A DNA stretch of 64,000 nucleotides, taken from IMG/VR virus record IMGVR_UViG_3300025093_000009, positions 52,158 through 116,157 of that record; one strand, 5' to 3'. Source of the stretch: a virus. Shown here piece after piece: positions 11,101-20,900 of this stretch. A model generated the notes under the pieces. The model was not told where the DNA came from. It saw nothing but the letters and a program-made list of their open reading frames with translations, and ran no database searches. The position numbers and the translations under genes are program-made. Every line of letters begins with the position of its first letter. Position 1 is the stretch's first letter.

Positions 11101-12192
11101 TATGATCAACTTACTACTGCTTGGATTAGAAGACCAAATGAAGATGTAGAAGTAAGATCTAAATATAATGAAACTGCTGTAACAGAAGCAGATGGTGAAG
11201 TACCTAATTATAATGCTATTAATAATCTTCAATTAAGATATAATACTCAGTTTGAGGGAGAACGTTTAAATGAAGTTGAAACTATATTTAAGAGAGCAAA
11301 ATATAATTCTCATAAGATACCAGAAATTTTAAATTCTGATGTTGATCAAGACTGGCTTGAGTCAGCAACAGTTGCTATAACAGGTGTTGAGTCAGGTATA
11401 GGTTTAAATGCACCAAGAACTGTAGAAGAAGCTAGAGATGATTATTTTGGTTTGAAAGGTGTTGCATATGATATTAAAGATAAAACAGAAGCAGATATAT
11501 CATTAGGTGTAGGAAAAACTAAATTTGCTTCTTTAGATAAATTTGCTAGAGAATATTTTGATATAAATAGTCCAAAAGATTTAGCTAATGATACAAAAGC
11601 AGTTGATGCTATAAGCTATACTCTTACTAAAAATTATGAGTTATTTAAAGATTATGCAGAACAGTATCCAACTTTAGGTTTAACTGAAGAAGATATTAGA
11701 AACATGGCTGTATTAGCATATAACCAAGGAACAAATAAACTTATTAATACAGGAAGAGTTGATGATACAAGAACACCTGAAGAAGAAGTAGAAGAACTTA
11801 GAAAACTATATAATGCTACCCTAGCGGATAGAAGTTCTACTAACTATAGATTTTTACCTGAAATTGTATATGATGTTGCTTTAGCTACTGGTATAGAAGA
11901 AAAGTCACCAAGTTATATTAATAAGGTTAATACATATATAAATGATTTATATCCTTCACAAGTAGCTGATGCTGGTGCTAATTTAAATAATCAAACTCCT
12001 AGAATTTTAGCAAAAGGTGGAGAGTACGGTATATATAAAAATTACATTGAAGGGTTATATGATGATACTGACAAAATACAATTTGCAGAACATATATATG
12101 ATAAACTAAATAGGAGACACTATAAACAAGCAAAAAATGCAGCAATGGCTGCTCCAAACTTTATAATGACAAACATAATTAGGAATTCTTAA
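8116..12192 (+). CDS. Virion lysin-type cargo protein: peptidoglycan binding, NlpC/P60-like and transglycosylase-like domains
   Basis: The 1358-aa protein has several recognisable parts. Residues 105-112 read LDEVVVTA, like a TonB box. Residues about 118-190 are a hydrophobic glycine-rich block (IPGLGEIADGANALWY, NAGLSAAAMIPFIGWG) like the pre-toxin region of polymorphic toxins. Two peptidoglycan-binding repeats lie at about 734-770 (DLQDVLVRKGYDIGP, VDGKYGPKT) and 794-835 (GIQEKLVKLGYM, IDGKFGDQT). A papain-like NlpC/P60 or amidase-type region follows, with C861/C866, H969 and N986. A lytic-transglycosylase-like region has E1092 in GVESGIG and the late motif LAYNQG. It would cut the cell wall during DNA entry. 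It is translationally coupled to the muzzle gene. The cysteine-peptidase call is the least certain part. Confidence 0.7.
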   Translation: MKKKFTHTERRGLPGGPNEYITHVSGLFSVEGYKSDSPDKNNPFNLIDSGNITMEGVEFPVMGIDNLGNAEMMLPQNNYEFPGDMVLEIPMAQDGDETPMATQMLDEVVVTAPKKKQSLFSKVGHGVLDGLGLIPGLGEIADGANALWYLAEGDKMNAGLSAAAMIPFIGWGATAGKLGLKGKKALDAANTARQLSKADLNYAKSLGLDVKDYNNLVDQYNASNKTYRSVSPQADVLNDINFRKAAEKAGIDFSKTATDNTDLLKYMSTSIPYKKLGNVYTDAAVKGTNDARSFLFTSPNKQFTSFYAPDGYMAKMPLFTDDINKLSIPEITNRIKFGSRASEYPFDALLDNPYMQNTLKSGTRVSMPPASKLGVQENTVQFIGDRGQRLFDPNTVEILPVGEALKNPNFQKGKEVPPEKWQDTINYIDENKLKRAIAEAESLNGQLMKNPYSTASGLYGQRFSELEKGKLYDGTRDQFIKDLDAQNRIFDMRLNEGVKVNKTTPLLKDAYDLMNEYKPQIKDFDFDYYDIISLSNFLGRQGTREFFGNVIRDGKDLSEVFPNLYGPNVKQPNKTPQEYLGITRKYYRQYAGEIPVIAQDNTRVNMPTIPIIDKKPAPTSRYSDLLFTENDFDIIGDDKDEFNPFDTIPIDTLEIQRDNTNVVDTNILPEYLQKYEKIKGPNFSDEEFKNILFDVSQESEFNEYQDPVLIADFIKKSNFYAEGWKDMTSAAPNEVKDLQDVLVRKGYDIGPTGVDGKYGPKTYAAHRAMVDDINLNPNAISRYYKKYGANNSSEVRGIQEKLVKLGYMSETLPNKNTTSIDGKFGDQTREALERYNTENAKDDPKATVFNDIPNLLEEDRCAAGMCVILERNNVLTEAIGVKYKDAWDLYESMENADNSEMVYNIYDDPRFNRINEETDINDLRKITKNVKKESQTKASDYAIGDIVGLFWDGSSHHAETLKSKTYNTHSGFVSDIVDGVPIITHNVNGRVLQQPYDQLTTAWIRRPNEDVEVRSKYNETAVTEADGEVPNYNAINNLQLRYNTQFEGERLNEVETIFKRAKYNSHKIPEILNSDVDQDWLESATVAITGVESGIGLNAPRTVEEARDDYFGLKGVAYDIKDKTEADISLGVGKTKFASLDKFAREYFDINSPKDLANDTKAVDAISYTLTKNYELFKDYAEQYPTLGLTEEDIRNMAVLAYNQGTNKLINTGRVDDTRTPEEEVEELRKLYNATLADRSSTNYRFLPEIVYDVALATGIEEKSPSYINKVNTYINDLYPSQVADAGANLNNQTPRILAKGGEYGIYKNYIEGLYDDTDKIQFAEHIYDKLNRRHYKQAKNAAMAAPNFIMTNIIRNS

Positions 12193-12199
12193 ACCATAA

Positions 12200-12213
12200 A
12201 GATTAGCGAATCT
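12200..12213 (+). terminator. Small hairpin after the lysin gene
   Basis: AGATT (12200-12204) and AATCT (12209-12213) form a perfect 5-bp stem with an AGCG loop, 8 bases after the TAA of the lysin gene. There is no long T run behind it, so it could be a weak terminator or an mRNA processing or stability element. Confidence 0.25.
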
Positions 12214-12222
12214 CCTTAATTA

Positions 12223-12233
12223 TTTGTATATTA
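12223..12233 (+). promoter_or_regulatory. Promoter-like box TTTGTATATTA upstream of the first cargo gene
   Basis: TTTGTATATTA lies 10 bases before the ATG at 12244. The same core occurs in front of the plus-strand gene at 47426 and, shortened, on the minus strand in front of nrdB. Bacteroidota -7 boxes end in TTTG, so this may be a host-type or phage promoter. In such AT-rich DNA the call is tentative. Confidence 0.35.
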
Positions 12234-12243
12234 ATAATATAAT

Positions 12244-14967
12244 ATGATGAACGTGGATTTAAACAAAAAAAGTGTAAAACAGCAGGGTGGTCAGCAAATG
12301 ATTCCTAATGAACCTGGTATGCAACAGCAACCGCAGGTTGATCCACAGGTTATGCAAATAGCTGAAATGTTCAACCAATCAATAGAATCTGGCCAAAAAC
12401 CAGAAGAAGTTGTTGTTATGCTTATGGAACAAGGGGCTGATCAAAATATTATAGGTCAAGCACTTATGCAAGTAGGTATGGCTCAAGAAGATGTGGTTGT
12501 TATTTTTGAAAACGTACAAAAAATGCAACAACCTAAAGCACCTACAGCTGAACAAATTACAAATAATCCACAACAACTGGCTAGAGAAGAAGAGATACAA
12601 GAGGATGCACCTAATATGGATATACCTATTGATCCTATAGAGATGGCTAAATCAGGTATTGAAATTAAGCCTGAGAATAAAGGTAAGTTTACTAGATGGG
12701 CTAAAGCACGTGGTATGTCAGTTGCTCAAGCATATAAAAAAGTATTAGCTAATAAAGAAAAGTATCCTCCTTCTGTAGTTAAGATGGCAAACTTTGCACG
12801 TAATGCAGCTGGTTGGAAAAAAGGACAAGAAGGTGTTGAAATGCCAAGTGAAGGTTTACCTGTACAAGATCCATCTGTTTTGCAAAGAATGCAAATTAAA
12901 CTTCGTGACTTAATAAAAAGTAATGAAGTAAGCCAGGCTCCATATGATATACAAGGTATGATTCCTCCAGGTTACGTACCAAATCCAATGCAAACATTTG
13001 AATTTAGAGATGCAAATCAAAATGGTATTGAAGATAGGGATGAAGGTATTTATAAACAAAGAGATTTAATACGTGAAGAAGATTTACCTAAAGGAAAGGC
13101 AATAGGAAGAACTTTTTGGGGAAAAAGCAGTGGTGTACCTTGGCCTACTATGGATATTCCGGGCAAATATGCTCAACCTAAATTACAAGGTGGGGGTGAT
13201 AATTATGATGCTGTAAAAGCTGCAATGCTTCAGGGAGACAAAGTAGGAACAGACATGCAAAATCAATTGGCATCTTTTATGAACCAAGTTAATTTTGTTG
13301 ATACAAGTAAACCTAAAGAAAAAGACAATAGAAACTTTATTGACAAAGGACAAGATGAAGGCGTATTAAATCCAGGACCATTATATGTAAATCCAGCTAT
13401 ATATAATAATAACAAATTTAATCTAGGTAAAGCAGCAAATGTTTTATTAGAGGGTTATGAAAATATGTTTAGCGGTAAGGATAAAGATGGTGATGGTGTC
13501 AAAGATGGAAGCTTTAGAGATTGGAGAGGTAAGGCTATAAAGAATAAGTTGGATAAATATAGAAATGCAACTTATACTATAAACTATGATGGTAGTGCGG
13601 AGAACATTCAAGCTATGAAAGATTTCCAAACTCAATTTATGAAAGAAAATCAAGATTCAACACCAGAAGAATTAATTGAAAATACAGCAAAATATACAGA
13701 ACAAGGTTTTCTTGATGGTATAGAGAATTTAAATTTAGATCCTAAAATAAAAACTTTTTTAACTAAAAGTACAGAGGGAATGTCTGATGCTGCAATACAG
13801 GCATATCAAGATCTTAGAGCTAAGATATTAAAAGACCGTGGTATAGAAATAGAAGAAGATACTTCAGTAGAAGTAGAAGATACTACAGTAGAAGATACTA
13901 AAGTAAATGAAACTGATCCTAATTTTATAGGACCACCAGAAGCTCCTACTGATGAAGATATAGATGAAGATATAGTAATTAAATATGGTGCTGAAGTATT
14001 ACCTAAAGCATTATTTGGTTTTGGTAAAAGAGCAAGACAAGCTAAACAAAAGATAAAAGAAGATCCAATATCATTTGCAAGACTAATGGCAGGAGATGTA
14101 ACAGCTGCAACTGCATTTATGCAAACAGGTGGTGCGCCATTTGCAGATCAAACACTTACTTTTCAAGAATGGTTTATGCAAGATCCTATAACTAGAAGTG
14201 GACCAAACGCTCAGCAAGAATATGAAGCCTATGTTCAACAACAAGAAGGTCCACAATTAGGTCCTGTACAAACAGATACACCTTCATTAGAGGATGCAAA
14301 TACTGGTACTTATTCACCAATGGTAGATAAAGATAAAGATGGTATTCCTGATTATATAGATATTGATGGTGGTGATGGATCAGGGAAAGGTGCTCCAGGT
14401 ACTGTAGATCCATCCCCTTCTGCGGAAGAACTCTATGCAAAAATTAAGAAACCTGAAGTAGATGTAAATACAGGAGGTTTAAAAGGATTTTTAGATAGAG
14501 TTAAGAACAGCACTGTTGCTACAGCATTTGGTGATGTTTCTGATTTTGCTGTTAAAGCTGCAGATGTAGCTAATGATTACTTTGCTCAAAAAGAGCAAGA
14601 AGAGGCAATGGATGATTTGAGAGTAAGTTTATCTGCAGATAATATATATGGTACAAAAACAGATGCCTTTAATAAAAGAGGAACGTTTGATGTAAACACA
14701 GGTATAATGGGTAGTGAAGGTGACGCAACTACTGGATTATATCTTACAAAAAAAGGTGGAGAGTTTAAACCACATATGATGTATGATCCTAAAAATGGTA
14801 AAGGGTATATGGCTAATAAGATGGAGGATCATTTAAGAATGAAAGAAATGGGTTACCTACATAAAGAAGAGTTAGGCAAAGCTAAACAAGGTGGAGAAAC
14901 AGTTAGTGTTGATTCAGCAATGTTAGCAAAACTAATTGCAGCGGGAGCTGACATAGAAATGTTATAA
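12244..14967 (+). CDS. Cargo-type virion protein with Ca-binding-like loops
   Basis: The 907-aa protein has a Gln/Met-rich N terminus, then a basic helical block (KFTRWAKARGMSVAQAYKKV, residues about 140-160, followed by NFARNAAGWKKGQEG). Similar blocks are common in virion proteins of Bacteroidota phages. Three Asp-rich loops resemble EF-hand or thrombospondin-3 calcium loops: D256 (DANQNGIED), D413 (DKDGDGVKDG) and D695 (DKDKDGIPDYIDIDG). The C-terminal region has Gly-Gly turns (KKGGEFKPHMM, KAKQGGETVSV). There is no enzyme motif. It lies between the lysin and the polymerase genes, where crAss-like phages encode cargo proteins stored in the tail or capsid. A promoter-like box is directly upstream. 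Confidence 0.6.
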   Translation: MMNVDLNKKSVKQQGGQQMIPNEPGMQQQPQVDPQVMQIAEMFNQSIESGQKPEEVVVMLMEQGADQNIIGQALMQVGMAQEDVVVIFENVQKMQQPKAPTAEQITNNPQQLAREEEIQEDAPNMDIPIDPIEMAKSGIEIKPENKGKFTRWAKARGMSVAQAYKKVLANKEKYPPSVVKMANFARNAAGWKKGQEGVEMPSEGLPVQDPSVLQRMQIKLRDLIKSNEVSQAPYDIQGMIPPGYVPNPMQTFEFRDANQNGIEDRDEGIYKQRDLIREEDLPKGKAIGRTFWGKSSGVPWPTMDIPGKYAQPKLQGGGDNYDAVKAAMLQGDKVGTDMQNQLASFMNQVNFVDTSKPKEKDNRNFIDKGQDEGVLNPGPLYVNPAIYNNNKFNLGKAANVLLEGYENMFSGKDKDGDGVKDGSFRDWRGKAIKNKLDKYRNATYTINYDGSAENIQAMKDFQTQFMKENQDSTPEELIENTAKYTEQGFLDGIENLNLDPKIKTFLTKSTEGMSDAAIQAYQDLRAKILKDRGIEIEEDTSVEVEDTTVEDTKVNETDPNFIGPPEAPTDEDIDEDIVIKYGAEVLPKALFGFGKRARQAKQKIKEDPISFARLMAGDVTAATAFMQTGGAPFADQTLTFQEWFMQDPITRSGPNAQQEYEAYVQQQEGPQLGPVQTDTPSLEDANTGTYSPMVDKDKDGIPDYIDIDGGDGSGKGAPGTVDPSPSAEELYAKIKKPEVDVNTGGLKGFLDRVKNSTVATAFGDVSDFAVKAADVANDYFAQKEQEEAMDDLRVSLSADNIYGTKTDAFNKRGTFDVNTGIMGSEGDATTGLYLTKKGGEFKPHMMYDPKNGKGYMANKMEDHLRMKEMGYLHKEELGKAKQGGETVSVDSAMLAKLIAAGADIEML

Positions 14968-14969
14968 TT

Positions 14970-17903
14970 ATGGCAAAAATTAAAATAAATAAATTACCAA
15001 AAGGATTTAAGTTAGTTGACGGCAAAGTAGTTGAAGACAAACTTATGCAACGTGGTGGTGGGCTTACATCTGGTGATCAAGCTGATTATGGTTTGGTTAC
15101 AACTCCAGAACAATATTATGGTCTTACAAATTTTAATAATACACAAGATGAGACTGTAAGATATTCTTTAGGTGCTGTACCTAGAGATGAAGCTAATTTA
15201 GAAGCTGAGGGTGGAGAAACTGTATTAACAGATTTAAATAATGATGGTATGTTTGGTCTTTACAATATTACAGGACCAAGACATAACAGAGGTGGAGTAC
15301 CAATGTTTTTACCAGAACAGTCTTTTGTTTTTTCTGATACAAGAGCTTTAAGAATGAGCCCTGATGAAATGCAAGAGTTTGGTATAGGTGGTAGTAGAAA
15401 AACGCCAGCTGTACTTTCTAGACGTTTTGGATTACAAGATTATTATGCTGAATTAGACTCACAGTATGCTGATGATATTTCTGCTAGAAGTGCAGAGCTT
15501 ATGTTGCAAAAAAATATGGGAGATTTATCTAAGCTTGCCTTTATACAAGAAGCAAAAAAAGATTTCCAAGACGGTGTACCATTAGCATCATACCCATACT
15601 TAGCATCTATAGGAGAAGACCCTATAGCATTTACAGCTAAGATGGAAGAGATATCAGAACAAAAAGCTCAAGAAAGAGCATTCCAAGCTTTACCACCTGA
15701 GCAACAACAACAGATATTAATGTTGCAAGAGTTTATGGCACAACAGCAAATGTCACAAGAAGGCATGCCTCCACAAGGTATGGAACAACAAATGCAACCA
15801 CAACAACCAACAGCTCAACAACAAGAGTTGGGTATGGCAATAGCTAATAATGATATGCTAATGACTGCTCAGTTTGGTACTGAAATGGGTGATTTCTTAG
15901 GTAAAGCTGGTTTAACTAAATATCAAAAGAAAGGTGAGACAGCTTCTCAATATGCTAAAAGAAAAGGACAAAGTTGGCCAGAAGGTGCAAAAGATCCTAC
16001 ATTTGATGGCAAAGTATGGCAGTTTCCAGATGGAACACCACCATTAGACAAACAAGCTGCAAGAACTTTAGCTATAGCAGTTGCAACTGGTAGTCCAATA
16101 CCACCTCAGTATATGAAAGATACTAATGCTTCTGATAATACTGAATCATCTACACAAGATGAAGAAGTAACTATTAATGAAAATGAAGAACTTAATACTG
16201 AAGATCAAACTGTAGAGGTTAAAGAAACTAAAGTAGTATCTGAAAACCAGGTTGATAAAGTTGAGTCAGGTAACAATCCGTTTAAAGAAGGTTCAGCTAA
16301 TTATAAAAAGCATAATGAATATGTAAATGGTGGATATACACCTACTATCATAACAGAAAATGGTAAGAAAAGAGTTAAATATGTTAGACCTGCAACAGAG
16401 TTTGATTATAGTCAATATGCAGACAGGCTTAAAAATGTAACAAAGACTGAAGTTAAAGGATCAGATGGTAAAACATATTCTGTTTATTCTGATGATGTAA
16501 CTGGTCAGCAGCAAATAACCAATGAGTCTGGTGCTGCCATATTTATACCAGGATTATATTCTGCATCTGATTCACCTGTTACACAATACAGTAATAGATA
16601 CGGATTTGGTTCTGATGAATTTTTTGAAGATAAATCAAAAGAAGATTTTTATTTTAGAAATAAAGCAATCATTGATAAAATTCCTGACTTTCAATTTAAG
16701 ATGGAAAGAGATGCTGATGGGGATAAAAAGACTGATCAAGCATATATTGATAACTGGCTTAAGTTTCAAAACGCATATGAGGATGAGCGTAAGAAATACA
16801 TGGAAGCTCAAGGCCTTACTTACATTCCTTACTTTATTTCTGATGAAGAGTTTAAAGCTCATCCAGAAAAATATGACAAAGATGGAGATGGTAAGATAGA
16901 TGATGACTTTAAGAAAAGAAGACTAGATGGTAAAGCAGGTGTATTTACTATAAATGCTCCTGGTTTTGATATAGGTTATGAACCTGGAGATACACAGTAT
17001 TTAGATGTACCAGATGATCCAAAAACACCACCTATACCAAAAGATACACCACTTCCTCCAAGAGAATGGTGGCAGCAGGACATTAATAATTTATTGACTC
17101 TTAATGCAATAGAGGATGAGTTGTTTTTACCGTGGGCTCCTGAGTTAGAAGATCAAAAGATAGATTATGTATTAGATGACTATACAGGAAGAGTAAATGC
17201 TAATCTAGCAGCTCAGAATGTAATGGCTAATGCATTAGGTGCTTATGGTCCACAAGCTATTGCTAGAAGTGATATACAAGGTAAAACTTTAGATGCAAAT
17301 GCTAAAGCTATAAACCAAGTAAATCAGAATAATGTTAGAACAATGAACCGTGTTGCAGCTTTACAACCTCAGCTTGATATGAAAGTTGATATACAAAATG
17401 CTAAAACACAAAAAGGTTTATATGATGATACTGTAACTGCATTACAACAAGCTCAGAATTTTGATAATTGGAAAACTGCTAAGTATAATGAATTGTATAA
17501 TACAGGATTGACTAATGCAGCTAATACTTACAACCTCAATACTTTATATGATACTTATAATGTAGATCCAAGGTCTGGTGGTTATGTAGAGTTTACTCCT
17601 GATGGTAGAATGTTATATAAAGATAGTTCAGCTGATCAAGAACAAATTAGAATTGAAAGACTACAAAAGCTTCAAGAATTATTTCCAGGTAAAGCTCATG
17701 AAAATTATCCTATAGTATATGGTGATAATGTAAATGCTACAGAAGGTATGACAAATGCTCAAGTTGAGGCACAACGAAGAGGTGGTTTTCCATCTTATAG
17801 TCCAACAGGTAATGTTAATGTAAACCAAGGTAAAAAAGGAACAGAAGTAAAAAAGAAATATAGAAAAGCATTCCCGTTTTCAGTGGGACAGATGGGTTAT
17901 TAA
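14970..17903 (+). CDS. Second cargo-type virion protein with Ca-binding-like loops
   Basis: The 977-aa protein begins 3 bases after the preceding stop. It contains a Gln/Met-rich stretch (residues about 245-290), an acidic Glu/Asn/Thr linker (about 390-425), and Asp-rich loops at D88 (DLNNDGMFG), D581 (DADGDKKTD) and D636 (DKDGDGKIDDD). It contains a GGETVLTD turn like the GGETVSV of its neighbour, and its basic C terminus ends in FPFSVGQMGY. The shared composition and loops suggest it works together with the 907-aa protein, perhaps as a distant paralogue. A cargo or ejection role is inferred from position. No catalytic motif was found. Confidence 0.58.
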   Translation: MAKIKINKLPKGFKLVDGKVVEDKLMQRGGGLTSGDQADYGLVTTPEQYYGLTNFNNTQDETVRYSLGAVPRDEANLEAEGGETVLTDLNNDGMFGLYNITGPRHNRGGVPMFLPEQSFVFSDTRALRMSPDEMQEFGIGGSRKTPAVLSRRFGLQDYYAELDSQYADDISARSAELMLQKNMGDLSKLAFIQEAKKDFQDGVPLASYPYLASIGEDPIAFTAKMEEISEQKAQERAFQALPPEQQQQILMLQEFMAQQQMSQEGMPPQGMEQQMQPQQPTAQQQELGMAIANNDMLMTAQFGTEMGDFLGKAGLTKYQKKGETASQYAKRKGQSWPEGAKDPTFDGKVWQFPDGTPPLDKQAARTLAIAVATGSPIPPQYMKDTNASDNTESSTQDEEVTINENEELNTEDQTVEVKETKVVSENQVDKVESGNNPFKEGSANYKKHNEYVNGGYTPTIITENGKKRVKYVRPATEFDYSQYADRLKNVTKTEVKGSDGKTYSVYSDDVTGQQQITNESGAAIFIPGLYSASDSPVTQYSNRYGFGSDEFFEDKSKEDFYFRNKAIIDKIPDFQFKMERDADGDKKTDQAYIDNWLKFQNAYEDERKKYMEAQGLTYIPYFISDEEFKAHPEKYDKDGDGKIDDDFKKRRLDGKAGVFTINAPGFDIGYEPGDTQYLDVPDDPKTPPIPKDTPLPPREWWQQDINNLLTLNAIEDELFLPWAPELEDQKIDYVLDDYTGRVNANLAAQNVMANALGAYGPQAIARSDIQGKTLDANAKAINQVNQNNVRTMNRVAALQPQLDMKVDIQNAKTQKGLYDDTVTALQQAQNFDNWKTAKYNELYNTGLTNAANTYNLNTLYDTYNVDPRSGGYVEFTPDGRMLYKDSSADQEQIRIERLQKLQELFPGKAHENYPIVYGDNVNATEGMTNAQVEAQRRGGFPSYSPTGNVNVNQGKKGTEVKKKYRKAFPFSVGQMGY

Positions 17904-17937
17904 ACTTAAAGAGTTTACCGTCAATGCTTTGTAAACT
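17901..17937 (+). promoter_or_regulatory. Two mutually exclusive hairpins in the 59-bp gap before the third cargo gene
   Basis: Three complementary segments lie in a row: TAAACT (17901-17906, including the stop codon), AGTTTAC (17912-17918) and GTAAACT (17931-17937). The middle one can pair perfectly with either neighbour, a layout like attenuators or processing sites. No T tract follows, so it is not a classical terminator. Confidence 0.4.
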
Positions 17938-17962
17938 TATTAAATAATATTAATTTTGAATT

Positions 17963-20900
17963 ATGAGTACATACATCAAAGGAGCAGATACTTATTTACC
18001 AGAAATTAAACCGTTTACACCGGATTATAAATTTCTGTCTGCCGTGCTTGATACAAGGCAGGATAAGTATGATACTAATTTTAAAGCAACAAATGATTTA
18101 TATAATAAAGTTGTGTATGCAGATCTATCTAGACAAGATACTAGAGATAGAAGAGATCAGTATGCAGAACAGATAGCACCTCATATTGAAAAGATTTCTG
18201 GAATGGATTTATCTATTGCAGCTAATGTAGAAGCTGCTAAAGGTGTTTTTGCTCCTTTCTATGAAGATGATCTTACTGTAAAAGATGTGATGTTTACAGC
18301 AGCATATAGAGATCAAATGCAACGTGCTGATAATCTTAAGAACTCACCTAATGTAGATGTTGCAGATAAATGGTGGGATGTTGGTGTTAGAGCTATGCAA
18401 TATCAAATGGATGAGTTTATGAATTCATCTGCTGATGATGCGTTAAGACAAGGGTTACCTGAGTATGTACCTGATGCTGATTTATTTAAGATGAGTCAAA
18501 AGATTTTAGAAGAGATGGATCCTCCTCTAAAAATGAAGATGGATAGGTTTGCTTTAGTAGATAACCCAAAGTTTAATCCTAATAAACCAGAAGGTCCTGG
18601 TAATTTAAGAAAGATAAATAATACTGACTGGATTATAACTGAACAAAATGGAACATTAGTTACAGGAGCTGCATTACAACAAATTAGAAATAGGTTGATG
18701 AATCATCCTAATGTACAAAGAGCATATCAAACAAAAGCTTATGTTATGGGTATGGACTTTGCTACAGATGCAGTAAAAAATGGAGCTGCTTCAAGTTTAA
18801 AAGCAGGTCAAGAGATGTGGGCTAATGAAACTATTAGAAGAATTACCGCTATAAATGATAAGAGATTACCACAAGCATTACAAGATTTAGCAGCTGCAGA
18901 ACGTGCTGCCGTAACTTGGGATAGTTACAAATTAACTAATGGTTTGGTAGAGGGATCTGAAATAGATCAACTTCATAATGAAGAACTTTCTGATATTGAA
19001 GCTTATAAGCGTGATATAGAAAATATGAAAAAGATTCAGGATGAAGGAAACTTGCCTGCGTCAGATAGTTTAGCCGGTACTCTTAACAGAGCTTATAGTA
19101 TGCTTATGCAACATGATATTATGAATGATATGATGGAGTCAGCTCAAGCATTTAGTGCAAGAGACTATGAGTATACAATGCGTGAAAACCAATATGCTGT
19201 AGATGAAAAAAGGCATTTGTATGACATGGCAGAAATTAAAGCTAGAGCTATAAATGCAATGAATCTTGAGAAGTTTAAGCAAGATAGAGAAGACGCTAGA
19301 ATGCGTGAAAAAATTGCAAGAGAAAATGCAGCATTAAATAATCCTTTAAATGCAGCCCTGCAAGGTAATAATGTTACTATTGGTGATGCACAAAGTATTG
19401 ATGTTGCAACTAAAGATGGTGAGGCAACACAAAATGTTGATATGATTCAGCGTAGTAATTCTCAATATATAGAAGCAGATCAAAAACTAGCAACAACACA
19501 GGTTGATGATATTTTGAATATGATGCAGCTAATGAATCCTAAAGGGGATAATAGCTCACAAGATCAAACTTTTGGTATTATGTTACCTGGAGATGAACCA
19601 GGTACTGTTGAAGAGTATAGAGGTACAATAGAAAACATAAAGAGAAAACTTCTTACACGTAATACAACTACAGTTGATGGTAAAGAAGTACCAGGAGATT
19701 TCAAATACCGTAATGTCATTAATGATATCTTTACAGAAAAGAATAACGTTTTTGTAGATACTAGACTGCAAACAAAGAACAACCCTAATTTAACTTTAGG
19801 TCCTGAAGGTCAAACAATGTATGATGACTTATACAATAAAATGAATGGTCCAGGTGGTACTCTTACACAAATGAAAGGTGTTGATGCCTTTATTACAGAT
19901 ACCTATGAGAAGTATGAAAAAGTATATAATGATGAGATAGTACAACTAGTACAAACTGAAGATAGACATGTTAAAAATCTTATGCAAAATGGTAACATGC
20001 CAGGTTTATTTTTAAACGGTGTACCATTTGCAAGCAAAGAAGAATATATTAAGTATGTTGTACAAGGTGTTGAAAAAGGTGAAATATTAAATGTTGATTT
20101 AGATTGGAAGTGGGATACAGGAACAAGTAATACTGATTATAAAATCCCTGCAACTCAAACAAGATATACTGAGTATGGTACACAGTCATTCCCTGTTTAC
20201 AATGAAGACGGCTCCCGTAAGTATGAAATAGATATGAGTGCTGTAGAGTCTGAAGCAGGTATGGTTTATGATGCTTTAAAAACTAAACTAAACGCTAAAT
20301 TAACAGGACAGCTAGGAGACAATTTTGTTGGTGGTGATTTTAATTCTGCTAGATATGGCTTTGGTGGTGCATACAGTGATGTTGTAAGTAGCCCAACATA
20401 TAACTACTCTCTTAATCCTTTAACAAGTAATCCAGGTGCTGAAGCAGAGATGATTAATTTAGTTAATCAGTTGAATTATCTTGAGAAAGATAATAAAGCA
20501 TATGGTCTTGGATATGGTAAATTAAATAAAGAAAAAGAGCTTTTAGAAAAAAATGCATTGGCTGTTAAAGTTTGGAGTTTATATAAAGAAGATCTACAAA
20601 CTTGGTATGGTAATCCTAAAAGATCTAATACTGATGCTATAGCTCCTGTTGCAACATTAAGATACAAACCTGTATTTGATATAGCAAGTAAAGCAGATAA
20701 GACACATGCTGGTTATGAGATTGTGTTTTCTCCTGAGTGGTTAGCATCAAAAGTAAGTGGACCAGCTAGTGATCAGTATGGTGCATTAACATCAAATGAA
20801 GTAAAATTATTGCAGGGTGTTGGTGATGATAATGAAGGTGCAGGTATCTTTATGGTTTATGATCAGAACTTTGATCAAAACATGAAGAGTAATAATACAT

